Numbered from the stretch's first letter, positions 1-9,822 are shown. The stretch is DNA of 64,000 nucleotides from an uncultured Aquimarina sp. (GCF_947492405.1 NZ_CANLMP010000001.1:1240001-1304000); one strand, 5' to 3'. Notes: a model not told the origin generated them from the letters alone. Program-made: numbers and translations.

Positions 1-573
1 TTCTTAAATCCTAAATCAGGGCTTATCACTATTGATAGTCACGACATTTCTAAAGTAAATCTTGGCAGTTACCGACGTAATCTCGGAGTTGTATTACAAG
101 ATGAATTTTTGTTTGAAGGCACTATTCGAGCAAATATCTTATTTCCTAGACCCGATGCCTCAGAAGAACAATTACAACAAGCTGTAAAAGCGGCATACGT
201 AAATGAGTTTACGGATCGTTTTGATGATGGACTAGATACTTTGATAGGAGAACGTGGTGTGAAATTATCAGGTGGACAACGACAGCGTATTGCGATTGCC
301 CGTGCCATCCTTGCAGATCCTAAAATTATTATTCTGGATGAAGCAACCTCTAACCTAGATACAGAGAGTGAAGCATTAATTCAGAAAAGTTTGGGAGAAT
401 TGATGAAAGGTCGCACAACTTTTGTTATAGCCCATAGATTAAGTACAATCAAAAAAGCAGATCAGATCTTAGTTATTGAATCCGGAAATATAGCCGAAAG
501 AGGAACTCATGAGGAATTGATCGCTGCAGAAGGCAGATACTTTGATTTATATACCTATCAGGCTAGAATTTAG
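1..573 (+). CDS. ABC exporter, C-terminal ATPase part (5' truncated by window)
   Basis: The reading frame is open from base 1, so the gene starts before the window; the first in-frame ATG (109) is internal. The visible 190 residues are most of an ABC nucleotide-binding domain of the MsbA/type I exporter kind: Q-loop region VLQDEFLFEGTIRANI, signature LSGGQRQR near codon 90, Walker B IIILDEATSNLD and H-loop VIAHRLSTI. The Walker A and membrane domain lie outside. The family exports lipids, peptides or drugs through the inner membrane using ATP; the substrate cannot be inferred. About 50 bases separate it from the next gene on the same strand. Confidence 0.93.
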   Translation, partial: FLNPKSGLITIDSHDISKVNLGSYRRNLGVVLQDEFLFEGTIRANILFPRPDASEEQLQQAVKAAYVNEFTDRFDDGLDTLIGERGVKLSGGQRQRIAIARAILADPKIIILDEATSNLDTESEALIQKSLGELMKGRTTFVIAHRLSTIKKADQILVIESGNIAERGTHEELIAAEGRYFDLYTYQARI

Positions 574-626
574 ATTAATTCTTAACACAAGATTTAATAC
601 TTTTAAGAGTGTAAAAAATTAAATCT

Positions 627-869
627 ATGAAAGAAAATAATATAAGAGGTGGTGAAGCTCCAATAGCTTGCGAATTAGAAGCTGATAAAAACTATGCCTG
701 GTGTACTTGTGGTCATAGCATTGATCAACCTTTCTGTAATGGTACTCACAAAAAAGAAGGAGGAACAAACCCTTTAATTTTTAGTACAGAAGAATCTAAA
801 GAGGCCTATTTATGTACATGTAAACTGACAAGCAATCCTCCATATTGTGATGGTTCTCATAAGAATTAA
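627..869 (+). CDS. Double CDGSH iron-sulfur domain protein
   Basis: This 80-residue protein consists of two CDGSH-type zinc-finger-like Fe-S motifs, WCTCGHSIDQPFCNGTHKK (about residues 25-43) and LCTCKLTSNPPYCDGSHKN (about 62-80). Each supplies three Cys and one His, the known ligand set of a 2Fe-2S cluster in the mitoNEET/CISD family. Bacterial members are small soluble proteins of unclear redox or Fe-S transfer function. It is a stand-alone gene between an ABC exporter and a convergent mannanase. Confidence 0.9.
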   Translation: MKENNIRGGEAPIACELEADKNYAWCTCGHSIDQPFCNGTHKKEGGTNPLIFSTEESKEAYLCTCKLTSNPPYCDGSHKN

Positions 870-906
870 TCGATCTCTTTTTATATTATAATTTAGCAGT
901 AGGAGG

Positions 907-2025
907 CTATTGAATATCTTGGCTTAACAGCATAAGATCTTTATCTAAAAATTCTTTAAAATTGTCAACAGAAGGATGTCCTAAAAAAGGTACGTGAAAG
1001 AAAGAAGGAGTATCATTTCTCCATACCATAGCATATGTGATACTGCTACTTCTAATAGCCTTGTAAAGACTTTCTGTCCACCAATCATTTTGATCTACAT
1101 TTTCTAATCCAGTTTCTGTAAGTGCAAAAAGCATATTCTTACTAGTTGCTATATCTTCTACAATTTGCAAATTTCTTAAGGCACTTTGTAAAAAGTTTCC
1201 ATTTTTGAAATCATACACATCAACACCTAACATATCTACATAATCATCTCCAGGATAATTGCGCATATATTCTTCTGAATTAGTAACCCAATTTGGAGCA
1301 TAAATGTAAATCAAGTTATGAACATCCAAATCTTCTGCTAAAATCTTTACGGTATCTTTATATAACTGTTTATATTCTTCTGTAGTTCTAAAACCTTCTC
1401 CCCAATAGAAAAAATCACCATTCATTTCATGCCAAGGTCTAAATAATACTGGGATTGGATTTCCTTCAGAATCTTTTAAGTTTTTAAACAGTCTTGAGGC
1501 TTTTGTTAAGTTATCTACAAATTTGTCCCTATACATCCCACCTTCTAACATATCAGGTACTACCGTTGTTAATATCCCCGATGAATTATTTGGGTTTACC
1601 ATATGCCAACTCATGGTAATGATACTACCGTTTTCATGTGCATTGACAACTGCTCTTGTAAATTTTTCTATAAATTCATTGATAACTAAAGAGTTTTGTA
1701 AACTTATCAACTCCAGATCAAAACCGGCAATTGCGGGATAATCATTAGCTACTTCTATAAAATCTTGATCAAGTTTATCTGGCATAGGAAAATTATTACC
1801 AGTACCAAAGGGTTCTTGTTGACCAAAAGCTATTCCGTCTTGTGTTATTGTAAGTAATCTAGAATATAAATCCTTGGCTTCCTGACACAAATTAGCATCC
1901 GCAAAAACACCTGTATTCGTCAATATAGGTGGGTTCCTTTCTGCATTAGGATCAAATAAACTTTGCTCATCAGTAGAACAACTTACTAATACTAAAAAAA
2001 TAAATACGGAAAGGATTTTCTTCAT
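907..2025 (-). CDS. GH26 beta-mannanase-like lipoprotein
   Basis: A 372-residue protein with lipobox LVLVSCST (Cys16), so it is probably tethered to the outer membrane. It has the glycoside hydrolase family 26 layout: FRPWHEMNG with the predicted acid/base Glu at about residue 200, and ALTETGLEN with the predicted nucleophile Glu at about 304. A WGEGF segment follows the first Glu, typical of the family. GH26 enzymes mostly hydrolyse beta-1,4-mannan. I start at the ATG at 2025; a GTG directly upstream (2028) would add one residue. No susC/susD genes are adjacent, so the locus is not a classical polysaccharide utilisation locus. Confidence 0.88.
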   Translation of the reverse strand: MKKILSVFIFLVLVSCSTDEQSLFDPNAERNPPILTNTGVFADANLCQEAKDLYSRLLTITQDGIAFGQQEPFGTGNNFPMPDKLDQDFIEVANDYPAIAGFDLELISLQNSLVINEFIEKFTRAVVNAHENGSIITMSWHMVNPNNSSGILTTVVPDMLEGGMYRDKFVDNLTKASRLFKNLKDSEGNPIPVLFRPWHEMNGDFFYWGEGFRTTEEYKQLYKDTVKILAEDLDVHNLIYIYAPNWVTNSEEYMRNYPGDDYVDMLGVDVYDFKNGNFLQSALRNLQIVEDIATSKNMLFALTETGLENVDQNDWWTESLYKAIRSSSITYAMVWRNDTPSFFHVPFLGHPSVDNFKEFLDKDLMLLSQDIQ

Positions 2026-2212
2026 CACCTTTAGTAGTCGTTTAAATTTATAAACCTTACAGATAACCGCCGTTAAATAGTTGTTCAGTACTAATTAATG
2101 AATGACCTTACTTTTTTATGATCCTTTAGCAGTGAAGGAACTATATTAAATGATTTATTCGGTTTAGAGATATGTTTGTATAGATATATAACTGGTATCT
2201 GTTAACTATAAA

Positions 2213-2629
2213 TTATTCAGCTTCTTTACTTATCCAAGTAAAGATAATCGATGCTATTCTGGCAAGAATGAATACACAAAAACCAAAAATTGGTGGTAAT
2301 GCAGAAACTTTTAGACCTCCAGCAAACATGCCTGTAGAGATATCCCCTACTGCCTCAACCTGATCAAACATACCCACAATACCAATAAGCTGCCCCAACA
2401 TTCCCCACACCAAGGTTAACAGGCCTATGGAATTCAATAATTGTATATTCTTCCCTAATAAAGAAGCATCTTTTTTTAGGACTAGTATACTTCGTACGAT
2501 TAAAAACAAGACCAATAAAAGCATCATTAAAATTGGAAACATAAAAAACATTCCCCCTTCTTCTAATCTTTGGAAAAACTGTATAAATAGAAAAGGATTT
2601 TGTGATTGAATAATAGTTAGTGACATCAT
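2213..2629 (-). CDS. Small MotA/TolQ/ExbB-like membrane protein
   Basis: A 138-residue integral membrane protein with a first hydrophobic segment at about residues 28-48 and two more near 67-85 and 108-130. The Gly-rich segment GLLTLVWGMLGQLIGIVGMF and the following F(A)GGLKVSALPPIFG stretch resemble the TM2-TM3 core of the MotA/TolQ/ExbB proton-channel family. It is shorter than ExbB, and no ExbD/TolR partner is next to it, so function as an energised channel is uncertain. Two adjacent ATGs could start the gene; I keep the longer form. The gene stands divergently from the histidine kinase gene. Confidence 0.6.
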   Translation of the reverse strand: MMSLTIIQSQNPFLFIQFFQRLEEGGMFFMFPILMMLLLVLFLIVRSILVLKKDASLLGKNIQLLNSIGLLTLVWGMLGQLIGIVGMFDQVEAVGDISTGMFAGGLKVSALPPIFGFCVFILARIASIIFTWISKEAE

Positions 2630-2844
2630 AGTGTATATTTTTTTGAATTAAACATACTCAAAACTAGTATCTAAAGTTCTCTGAATATTTATTTTTCGAC
2701 CATCGACTGAATTGAAGGATTTTTTAACCAAATCCATACCTTTTATGGAAATAATCAAACAATATTGCTAAAAAGAATCCTAATTCCGTTATTCATCCAA
2801 AAATAAGGTTTGAAAAACAAAAATTGCTGATATTGTGCCTCAAT

Positions 2845-3921
2845 ATGATTTCAAGAGATTTTATACTTAAAAAAATCGCAACCTTATTACTGCATACTAT
2901 CTTTTGGATAGCGGTGTTATTCGGTTACACTTATTTTTTTGGTTACAATACTGAGAACATCGATTACGTTTTTTCTTTTTCACTCTTTTTAATGCCTGTA
3001 ACCATCGGTACTACCTATACGGTTACGGATATTTTGATCCCAAAATATTTAATTAAAGAAAAATACCTGCTATTTTCACTCTATTGTGTTTATACCATTA
3101 TTGTCTCGGCATTCTTTATTGTGATTTCATTTTTTTATGGATTGATTTTTTTATCATCTCTTAAGTATGAAGGAATGGCACCAATGACTAGAAGCCCCTT
3201 TTTTCTATTCATAGCCGTTTATTTTGTTGTTTTTATTGCTTGTGCTTTGAGTTTAGCACAACATAATTACAAATCTACTTCTGATAACCAAGAACTTAAA
3301 AACAGAATTCTTGAAGCTCAATTAAAACTCAAAGAACAGGAACTGAATTATCTAAAAATGCAGATTCATCCTCATTTCTTATTTAATACCTTAAACACTT
3401 TATATGGTTTTGCAATAAAGAAATCTGAAGATACTCCAGAAATGATTTTAAAACTATCTAATCTATTAGATTACCTTTTATATCAATCAGATAAGCCATT
3501 AGTATCACTAAAAGAAGAAATAAATCATATTGAAGATTACGTGGCATTAGAAAAAATGCGATTCAGTGATGTTCTTGATATTTCCTTAGATTTTGAAAAT
3601 ATAAAAAATACGACTGAAGTAGCGCCAATGTTATTGATTCCTTTTGTAGAAAATAGTTTCAAACATGGACAAATTATCAATCAAAAATTATCGATACACA
3701 TGTCTTTAAAATGTATTGATAATGAAATTCATTTTTTTATAAAAAATTCTGTTCACACCTTTTCTAAAAAAGATAAAAACGGAATTGGTTTAAGCAATAT
3801 CAAAAAACGATTATCACTAGTATACAGAGATAACTACGAACTTAAAATTTCAAAAGATCAGAATTGGTATACGGTGAAATTAATCTTAAAAAATCTAAAA
3901 ACACCTACTAATGAGTTCTAA
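2845..3921 (+). CDS. LytS/YehU-type sensor histidine kinase
   Basis: The N-terminal half has four hydrophobic segments (about residues 11-33, 42-60, 74-104, 118-138). A short coiled linker and a His_kinase domain (PF06580 type) follow, with MQIHPHFLFNTLNTLYG, where His177 is the expected phosphorylation site. The C-terminal ATPase contains PFVENSFKHG (N box) and GIGLSNIKKRL (G box). The open frame reaches back to a TTG at 2824, but the first ATG, at 2845, is the likelier start. It overlaps the response regulator gene by 11 bases, so the two are translationally coupled. The signal sensed is unknown. Confidence 0.93.
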   Translation: MISRDFILKKIATLLLHTIFWIAVLFGYTYFFGYNTENIDYVFSFSLFLMPVTIGTTYTVTDILIPKYLIKEKYLLFSLYCVYTIIVSAFFIVISFFYGLIFLSSLKYEGMAPMTRSPFFLFIAVYFVVFIACALSLAQHNYKSTSDNQELKNRILEAQLKLKEQELNYLKMQIHPHFLFNTLNTLYGFAIKKSEDTPEMILKLSNLLDYLLYQSDKPLVSLKEEINHIEDYVALEKMRFSDVLDISLDFENIKNTTEVAPMLLIPFVENSFKHGQIINQKLSIHMSLKCIDNEIHFFIKNSVHTFSKKDKNGIGLSNIKKRLSLVYRDNYELKISKDQNWYTVKLILKNLKTPTNEF

Positions 3922-4621
3922 GATATCATGTATTATTGTAGATGATGAACCTACAGCAAGAGATATTATTTCAGACCACTTAGCAAAAATAGATCGTATC
4001 GAAATTATTGCTATCTGTAATAACGCCTTAGAAGCTTTTAATCAAATAAACTCGCAAAAAGTAGACCTAATTTTTCTGGATATTAACATGCCCGAAATAT
4101 CTGGAATTTCTTTTGCTAAATCTATTAATAAGGAGATCAAAATTATATTTACGACAGCATACAGAGAATATGCTATTGATGGGTTCGACCTGCATGCGGT
4201 AGATTATTTATTAAAACCTATTTCTTTTGAACGCCTTCTGAATGCAGTAAACAATTACTTCGAAATACATCATAAAGTCTTACCTGTAAAAGCTGAAGAA
4301 ATAAAACCAAGCGATTTTATATTCGTCAGATCAGATCGAAGAATGAAAAAGGTAGATTTTTCTGAAATAATTTATGTAGAAAGTTATAATGATTATCTCA
4401 AAATTCATTGTAATAACGAAACTATTGTAACCAGAGAAACCATTAGTAATATCGAAGCTAAATTGCCTGTACAGCAATTTATGAGAACGCATCGTTCTTT
4501 TATAATTTCTATTAAAAAAATAGATTCTTTTTCTAATGAGGAATTGGTACTTAATAATAAATCAATTCCTATAAGCAGAAATTACAAGACCGAGGTTTTA
4601 AATAGATTGGAAAACATGTAA
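3911..4621 (+). CDS. LytTR-family response regulator
   Basis: A 236-residue protein with a receiver domain at residues 5-120: acidic pocket DDEP (11-14), phospho-acceptor Asp57 in LIFLDINM, and Lys in LLKPISF near 108. A LytTR DNA-binding domain follows (about 135-236; FIFVRSDRRMKKV, then MRTHRSFIIS). It is the cognate partner of the upstream kinase, with which it overlaps. LytTR regulators bind imperfect direct repeats; the small lipoprotein gene 135 bases downstream is a possible target, but no direct-repeat operator could be assigned. Confidence 0.94.
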   Translation: MSSKISCIIVDDEPTARDIISDHLAKIDRIEIIAICNNALEAFNQINSQKVDLIFLDINMPEISGISFAKSINKEIKIIFTTAYREYAIDGFDLHAVDYLLKPISFERLLNAVNNYFEIHHKVLPVKAEEIKPSDFIFVRSDRRMKKVDFSEIIYVESYNDYLKIHCNNETIVTRETISNIEAKLPVQQFMRTHRSFIISIKKIDSFSNEELVLNNKSIPISRNYKTEVLNRLENM

Positions 4622-4725
4622 TTCCCAAAAACACTTCAATTAATGAAACGTTTTTTACATTTTTATCCTAATCAAAAACAATAATAAGTTTATAAGGGTT
4701 AATTATTTTCCTGTAACATAGCATT

Positions 4726-4744
4726 AAGACCCTAGTCTTTAGGG
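4726..4744 (+). promoter_or_regulatory. Two mutually exclusive short hairpins in a 5' leader
   Basis: Just before the lipoprotein start at 4757, the sequence AAGAC-CCTA-GTCTT (4726-4739) and CCCTA-GTCTT-TAGGG (4730-4744) form two overlapping inverted repeats that cannot pair at the same time. They could be a small mRNA switch or a protein-binding site. Arms are only 5 bp, so chance is possible. Confidence 0.3.
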
Positions 4745-4756
4745 AAACTTAAATAC

Positions 4757-5230
4757 ATGAAAAAAATAATTTTACTTTTATTAACTGCGGTTGTCTTTTG
4801 TTCTTCTTGTAATAATGATGATGATGAAGCTATAATTAAAGAGTATACCTTGCTGGAGACAAATGATTCTGGAATTAGTGGTTCTGTTTTTTTTGTAAAA
4901 TCTTCGTCTTCATTTCCAGATGATATATTCTCAATTAAAGTGCATCTTACTGGTAATGAGACAGAAACATCTTATACAGCTAATATTTATAATAATTCAC
5001 TATCAAATGGTGGTGATATCGCATTCCCACTTGACAATTTTTATGAATTAGAAAACTCTAATTTAATAGTAAGTTCAACTTTTTACCACTCATTAAATCA
5101 ATTAATTATTGAAGATGATATTTTAAATTATCAGCAATTAATTGATTTCGATGGTCATATTAAAATTTTTAATAATGAAGATCCATCTATAGTAGTCGTT
5201 GAAGGAAATATTGGAAGTAACGTAAAATAA
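4757..5230 (+). CDS. Small lipoprotein of unknown function
   Basis: A 157-residue protein with a strong signal peptide and lipobox (VFCSSCNNDDDEA, Cys near 18). The acidic run after Cys is common in exported Bacteroidetes surface lipoproteins. The mature part looks like a single beta-sandwich-sized domain without a motif I recognise. It lies directly downstream of the LytS/LytTR pair and ends at a strong terminator, so it may belong to that regulon; this is inference. Confidence 0.75.
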   Translation: MKKIILLLLTAVVFCSSCNNDDDEAIIKEYTLLETNDSGISGSVFFVKSSSSFPDDIFSIKVHLTGNETETSYTANIYNNSLSNGGDIAFPLDNFYELENSNLIVSSTFYHSLNQLIIEDDILNYQQLIDFDGHIKIFNNEDPSIVVVEGNIGSNVK

Positions 5231-5240
5231 AGAAGATCAT

Positions 5241-5271
5241 AAAAAAAGCGAGCTTTATGCTCGCTTTTTTT
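5241..5271. terminator. Bidirectional intrinsic terminator
   Basis: The stem AAAAAAAGCGAGC / GCTCGCTTTTTTT with loop TTTAT carries a U-tract on both strands. It can end transcription of the plus-strand lipoprotein gene and of the convergent lpdA gene. Confidence 0.88.
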
Positions 5272-5289
5272 ATGAATAATACTGTATCA

Positions 5290-6696
5290 TTAAACATGTA
5301 ATGCTCTATTATCAGTTGCAGCTAATGCCGCTTCTTTAATAGCCTCGGTAAACGTAGGGTGTGCATGGGACATTCTACTAATATCTTCGGCAGAAGCCCT
5401 AAACTCCATCGCTGTAACTGCTTCGGCAATTAAATCGGCGCAACGAGCACCAATCATATGTACTCCTAAAACCTCATCTGTTGTTTCATCCGCTAGAATT
5501 TTCACAAAACCATCTAAGTCTGCGCTTGCTCTGGATCTACCCAATGCTCTAAACGGAAACTGACCTGATTTATATTTAACACCAGCTTCTTTTAATTCTT
5601 CTTCGGTTTTACCAACAGCTGCAACCTCTGGCCAGGTATATACTACCCCAGGAATTAAATTATAATCAATATGCGGTTTCTGACCAGCTAAAATTTCTGC
5701 AACAAATGTTCCTTCTTCTTCAGCTTTATGCGCTAACATTGCTCCTTTTACCACATCGCCAATTGCATAAATATTAGATACAGAAGTTTGTAAATGATCA
5801 TTTACTTCTATCTGTCCTCTATCAGTAAGCTTCACTCCTGCTGCTTCAGCATTTAAACCATCAGTATATGGACGACGCCCAACAGAAACCAGGCAGTAAT
5901 CTCCTTTAAACTCTACAGGATTTCCTTTTTTATCATCAGCTGTAACGGTTACTTCTTTAGTAGTAGTTTTTACTCCGGTTACTTTATGAGAAGTATAAAA
6001 CTTAACACCTTGTTTTTTCATCACCTTTTGTAGCTCTCTGGATAGAGCCTTATCCATTCCTGGAATAATTCTATCCATATACTCTACTACAGAAACCTCA
6101 GCTCCTAAGCGACGATATACTTGTCCTAATTCTAATCCGATAACACCTCCGCCAATAATAACCATATGCTTCGGTATTTCTTTTAGCTTTAATGCTTCTG
6201 TAGAAGTAATGACTCTTTTCTTATCAAGCTTAATAAAAGGTAGTGTAGACGGTTTAGATCCTGTAGCAATGATAGTATGCTTTGCCTCTATTGTTTCTAA
6301 AGTGTTATCTGCTTTTGTTATATTGATGTGTGTTGCATCTTTAAAAGAACCAACACCTTCAAAAACATCTATTTTATTTTTTTTCATTAAAAAAGCAACC
6401 CCATCACAAGTCTGATCCACCACTGTCTGTTTACGAGCGATCATTTTTTCTAAATTGATCTTCACATCTCCAGGAATCTCAATTCCGTGATCAGCGAAAT
6501 GCTTTACAGCATGCTCATAATGGTGTGAAGAATCTAATAATGCTTTACTAGGAATACATCCTACATTAAGACAGGTTCCTCCGAGTGTAGAATATTTTTC
6601 GATTATTGCAGTTTTCATACCTAGTTGTGCGCAACGAATAGCTGCAACATATCCACCAGGTCCTGAGCCAATTACGGCTACATCATATGTACTCAT
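5290..6696 (-). CDS. lpdA: Dihydrolipoyl dehydrogenase (E3)
   Basis: A 468-residue flavoprotein. It has the FAD-binding GSGPGGY (10-16), the redox disulfide motif GGTCLNVGCIPSK with Cys42 and Cys47, the NAD-binding IGGGVIGLELG, the second FAD motif IYAIGDV, and the catalytic HAHPT near residue 446. Length and all motifs match E3. It reoxidises dihydrolipoamide in the pyruvate and 2-oxoglutarate dehydrogenase complexes and the glycine cleavage system, in the cytoplasm. It is monocistronic here, with no E1/E2 genes adjacent. Confidence 0.97.
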   Translation of the reverse strand: MSTYDVAVIGSGPGGYVAAIRCAQLGMKTAIIEKYSTLGGTCLNVGCIPSKALLDSSHHYEHAVKHFADHGIEIPGDVKINLEKMIARKQTVVDQTCDGVAFLMKKNKIDVFEGVGSFKDATHINITKADNTLETIEAKHTIIATGSKPSTLPFIKLDKKRVITSTEALKLKEIPKHMVIIGGGVIGLELGQVYRRLGAEVSVVEYMDRIIPGMDKALSRELQKVMKKQGVKFYTSHKVTGVKTTTKEVTVTADDKKGNPVEFKGDYCLVSVGRRPYTDGLNAEAAGVKLTDRGQIEVNDHLQTSVSNIYAIGDVVKGAMLAHKAEEEGTFVAEILAGQKPHIDYNLIPGVVYTWPEVAAVGKTEEELKEAGVKYKSGQFPFRALGRSRASADLDGFVKILADETTDEVLGVHMIGARCADLIAEAVTAMEFRASAEDISRMSHAHPTFTEAIKEAALAATDNRALHV

Positions 6697-6943
6697 AAGA
6701 GATTATTATGTTGGCGTATTAAAATATAAACGTTTAAATAGTTCTTATTCTGAAATAAGATTAACAAATGTACAAATGTTTTACTTCTTACAGAAGGGAT
6801 GATCTTGTCAAATTTTTATTAAAAAAGCAATATTAGTACTGATTAAAAAGTTATACATTTAGTCCGTTAATATACTTTTAAAAAGTATACCCTTATTTTG
6901 ATGAAGTTATTAATCATGTTTTAATAAATATAGAAACTAAATA

Positions 6944-8509
6944 ATGCGTTATTTATCTACTCTTCTTTTACTTGCCATTATCATTGTATGGAGTTCTTGT
7001 CGTAAAGATTTTGAAGCCGATCCTAGCACCGGTAACTTACAATTCTCTTCGGATACTTTATTTCTAGATACCATTTTTACTAATATTGGTTCTAGCACTT
7101 ATAGTTTTAAAGTTTATAACCGAACAAACAATGATCTTAACATTCCTTCAATAGCTTTAGAAAGAGGAGAAAGTTCTAATTATAGACTTAATGTTGATGG
7201 TATTCCTGGTAAATCGTTCGAAAACATTCAGGTACTTGCTAAAGACAGTATTTTTGTTTTTGTAGAGACAACTACTGATATTACCCAACAAACGGGTGAT
7301 TTAGAATTTTTATATACAGACCGGGTTCTTTTTGACCCTAGTGGAAGTCAGCAAGACGTGGATTTAGTTACCTTAGTTAAGGATGCTGTGTTTTTATTTC
7401 CATCTAGAGATGACGAAGGAATGGTAGAAACACTTCTTCTTGGAGTGGATGACAACATGGAAGAAATTCGAGTTGAAGGATTCTTTTTGGAAGACGATGA
7501 ACTTAATTTCACAAATGAGAAGCCCTATGTTATTTATGGTTTCGCTGCTATACCATCTGATAGAACATTAACAATTGATGCCGGAGCAAGGATACATTTT
7601 CATGATGGTTCAGGAATTATTGCAGCTAATAATGCTACGTTATTAGTTAATGGAGAAGTAAGTACTGATCCTGAGGCAATGGAAAATGAGGTGATTTTCG
7701 AAAGTGATCGATTAGAACCTGGATTTAGTGATATTCCTGGTCAATGGGGATTGATTTGGCTTACCGCTGGTAGTACGGGTCACGTGATCAATAATGCTAC
7801 TATAAAAAATGCTACGGTAGGTATATTAATGGACTCTAATGATGGCGGAATAGATCCTACACTTACCATTACCAATTCACAAATTTATAATACTTCTGCT
7901 TACGGTATCTTAGCGAGAACTGCTAATATTTTAGGAGAAAACGTAGTGATAAACAACGCTGGAATATCATCTTTGTATGCTTCTTTTGGGGGAACCTACA
8001 ATTTTAATCATTGCACGTTTGCTAATTACTGGAACTCTAGTTTTAGAGAGACTCCTTCTCTTGCTATCGATAATATTTTTGTTGTTAGAGACGAAGGTGG
8101 AAATATTACAGATATTCTTGCTACTGACCTATTAGAAGCTAATTTCACCAACTGTATTATTTATGGTAACGAAAACTTAGAACTAGGAATTAATAGAGCT
8201 GAAGGAACTGTTTTTAATTATAACTTCCAGAATAGTTTGATTCGTTTTAATGATTTTAATGGACAGTTTTTGGATAATGAATTATATGATTTTACAAATT
8301 CTAGTTTATATGAAAACGTGATTTTTAATGAAAATCCTGATTTTAAAGCTCCTTTTGAAAATATGCTAAATATTGGAGAAGATTCTGCAGCAAACGGGCA
8401 AGCTTCTACTCCAACTTCTGGAAATGATATTTTAGGGACTCCTCGTAATACTACCGCACCAGATATTGGAGCGTATGAAAGTGTTACTTTAGAGATGGAT
8501 GGAAATTAA
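6944..8509 (+). CDS. Parallel beta-helix surface lipoprotein
   Basis: A 521-residue protein with signal peptide and lipobox-like IIVWSSCRK (Cys near 19). Residues about 30-150 resemble an Ig-like domain (DTLFLDTIFTNIGSSTYSF). The C-terminal two thirds consists of irregular repeated strands rich in N/T/I ladders (for example HVINNATIKNATVGILM), typical of right-handed parallel beta-helix folds. The end, TTAPDIGAYES, matches the closing motif seen in many flavobacterial beta-helix proteins. No catalytic residues of a polysaccharide lyase can be identified, so a binding or structural role is as likely as an enzymatic one. Confidence 0.75.
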   Translation: MRYLSTLLLLAIIIVWSSCRKDFEADPSTGNLQFSSDTLFLDTIFTNIGSSTYSFKVYNRTNNDLNIPSIALERGESSNYRLNVDGIPGKSFENIQVLAKDSIFVFVETTTDITQQTGDLEFLYTDRVLFDPSGSQQDVDLVTLVKDAVFLFPSRDDEGMVETLLLGVDDNMEEIRVEGFFLEDDELNFTNEKPYVIYGFAAIPSDRTLTIDAGARIHFHDGSGIIAANNATLLVNGEVSTDPEAMENEVIFESDRLEPGFSDIPGQWGLIWLTAGSTGHVINNATIKNATVGILMDSNDGGIDPTLTITNSQIYNTSAYGILARTANILGENVVINNAGISSLYASFGGTYNFNHCTFANYWNSSFRETPSLAIDNIFVVRDEGGNITDILATDLLEANFTNCIIYGNENLELGINRAEGTVFNYNFQNSLIRFNDFNGQFLDNELYDFTNSSLYENVIFNENPDFKAPFENMLNIGEDSAANGQASTPTSGNDILGTPRNTTAPDIGAYESVTLEMDGN

Positions 8510-8710
8510 AAAGTATAAATAATGCTTAACATTACTTCTTGTTTTGTGAACATAAAACTCTCAATCTTTGAGATTATTTATAGAGTCACCAATAAGAAAA
8601 CCTGATTTCATTTAAAGATGTGATCTTCTAAAATTAGAAAGTCCGTTAAATGAAAAAATATTATTAAGAAAAACACTTTACTTCTTAAATAATTCTATGA
8701 AACATAAATA

Positions 8711-8748
8711 AAAAAACCGCAAAACACTTAAAAAGAGTTTGCGGTTTT
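8711..8748 (-). terminator. Intrinsic terminator
   Basis: The inverted repeat AAAACCGCAAA / TTTGCGGTTTT (8713-8723 and 8738-8748) lies 24 bases beyond the stop of the minus-strand gene at 8772, with a T-run on the minus strand. T-residues on the other side could also stop read-through from the plus-strand gene ending at 8509. Confidence 0.8.
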
Positions 8749-8771
8749 ATAAGACTCGTCAATTCTATTCT

Positions 8772-9635
8772 TTACTTCGATAATTTATACGCCACTAATA
8801 TACCGTCCAACATCTGAGGAATTAATAGTACATTTTTTTCTTCCCCATATCCCATATCAGCGGATCCTGGTTTTAGATCCAAAAGCTCTTTAGTTTCTCC
8901 TTTTTTATTAACAGAAACTAAACTACCTGCAATCCAATCAGAAACTAAAAAGGTATCATCAAATACTTCTAGTCCATCATAGTTTCCTTGAGGTTTGGTT
9001 ATTGCAATAATTTTTTTGGTTTCAAGATTTACAGAAAGTAATTTACCCGGAACTTCGGTTTCAAAAGTTTGTGGATTCGTAACAACTCCCCAACTAGCAA
9101 CGTATAATAGTCCATTATTTAACTTTAACCCGTTAGGATAATCAAGAAGTTCGTCTTTTAGCCAAGTTTCAATCTTATCATTTTTAATTCTAAAAATGGC
9201 ATTACCACCAAATGTATCTGTGATATATACCGTTCCATCTTTATCAATTTCAATATCATTTAAGAACGTAGCTCCATTAGCTTTATATAGCTTTATTATT
9301 TTACCTGTCTTGGTATCAATTGATACTACCTTATCGATATCGGCTACATAAAGGATTCCCTTATATAAACCTAATCCTTTTGGGGCATTTAATCCAGTGA
9401 CCCATTTTTTGGTTTTAATATTTCCTTTCGTATCTATAATAGTAATATATCCCAATTCATTTTTTTCAGTAGGTTGTCCTGCTACGTTAGATACATAATA
9501 AACATTTTGTTGCTTATCATACACTATGGATTCTGGGGATTCTAAACCAGTAACTTCCCATAATTTTTCAATTTGTTGTGCTGTATTAATCCCAAAGGAA
9601 AGCACAAATACAATACTTGCTATTTTTTGTTTCAT
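8772..9635 (-). CDS. Secreted SMP-30/NHL-type beta-propeller protein
   Basis: A 287-residue protein with an N-terminal signal peptide (to about residue 19, GINTAQQ). Repeated blade-like segments such as PESIVYDKQQNVYYVSN, PKGLGLYKGILYVAD and LNDIEIDKDGTVYITD are typical of the SMP-30/gluconolactonase/NHL six-bladed propeller. Such proteins are Ca-dependent lactonases or binding proteins in the periplasm. I cannot confirm a full metal-ligand set. It is a single gene bounded by its own terminator. Confidence 0.75.
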   Translation of the reverse strand: MKQKIASIVFVLSFGINTAQQIEKLWEVTGLESPESIVYDKQQNVYYVSNVAGQPTEKNELGYITIIDTKGNIKTKKWVTGLNAPKGLGLYKGILYVADIDKVVSIDTKTGKIIKLYKANGATFLNDIEIDKDGTVYITDTFGGNAIFRIKNDKIETWLKDELLDYPNGLKLNNGLLYVASWGVVTNPQTFETEVPGKLLSVNLETKKIIAITKPQGNYDGLEVFDDTFLVSDWIAGSLVSVNKKGETKELLDLKPGSADMGYGEEKNVLLIPQMLDGILVAYKLSK

Positions 9636-9822
9636 TAGTACTTATTATTAATAATCTTATTATTTAATCACAAAATTATTTAATGTAAGCTTCACAAAAA
9701 ATGATCTATGATAAGAAAGCTACTCTTCATTTTTTATTAAAAATTAATCTTTAATCTTTATTTATAATTTTCTTCTAGTATCCTGTTTTGTTATGTAGTT
9801 TTTAGAAATAATATAAACGCTA

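Noticed and set aside
1523..1741. Plus-strand frame of 72 codons inside the mannanase gene
   Set aside because: It is antisense to a well-supported GH26 gene and has no signal or motif of its own.
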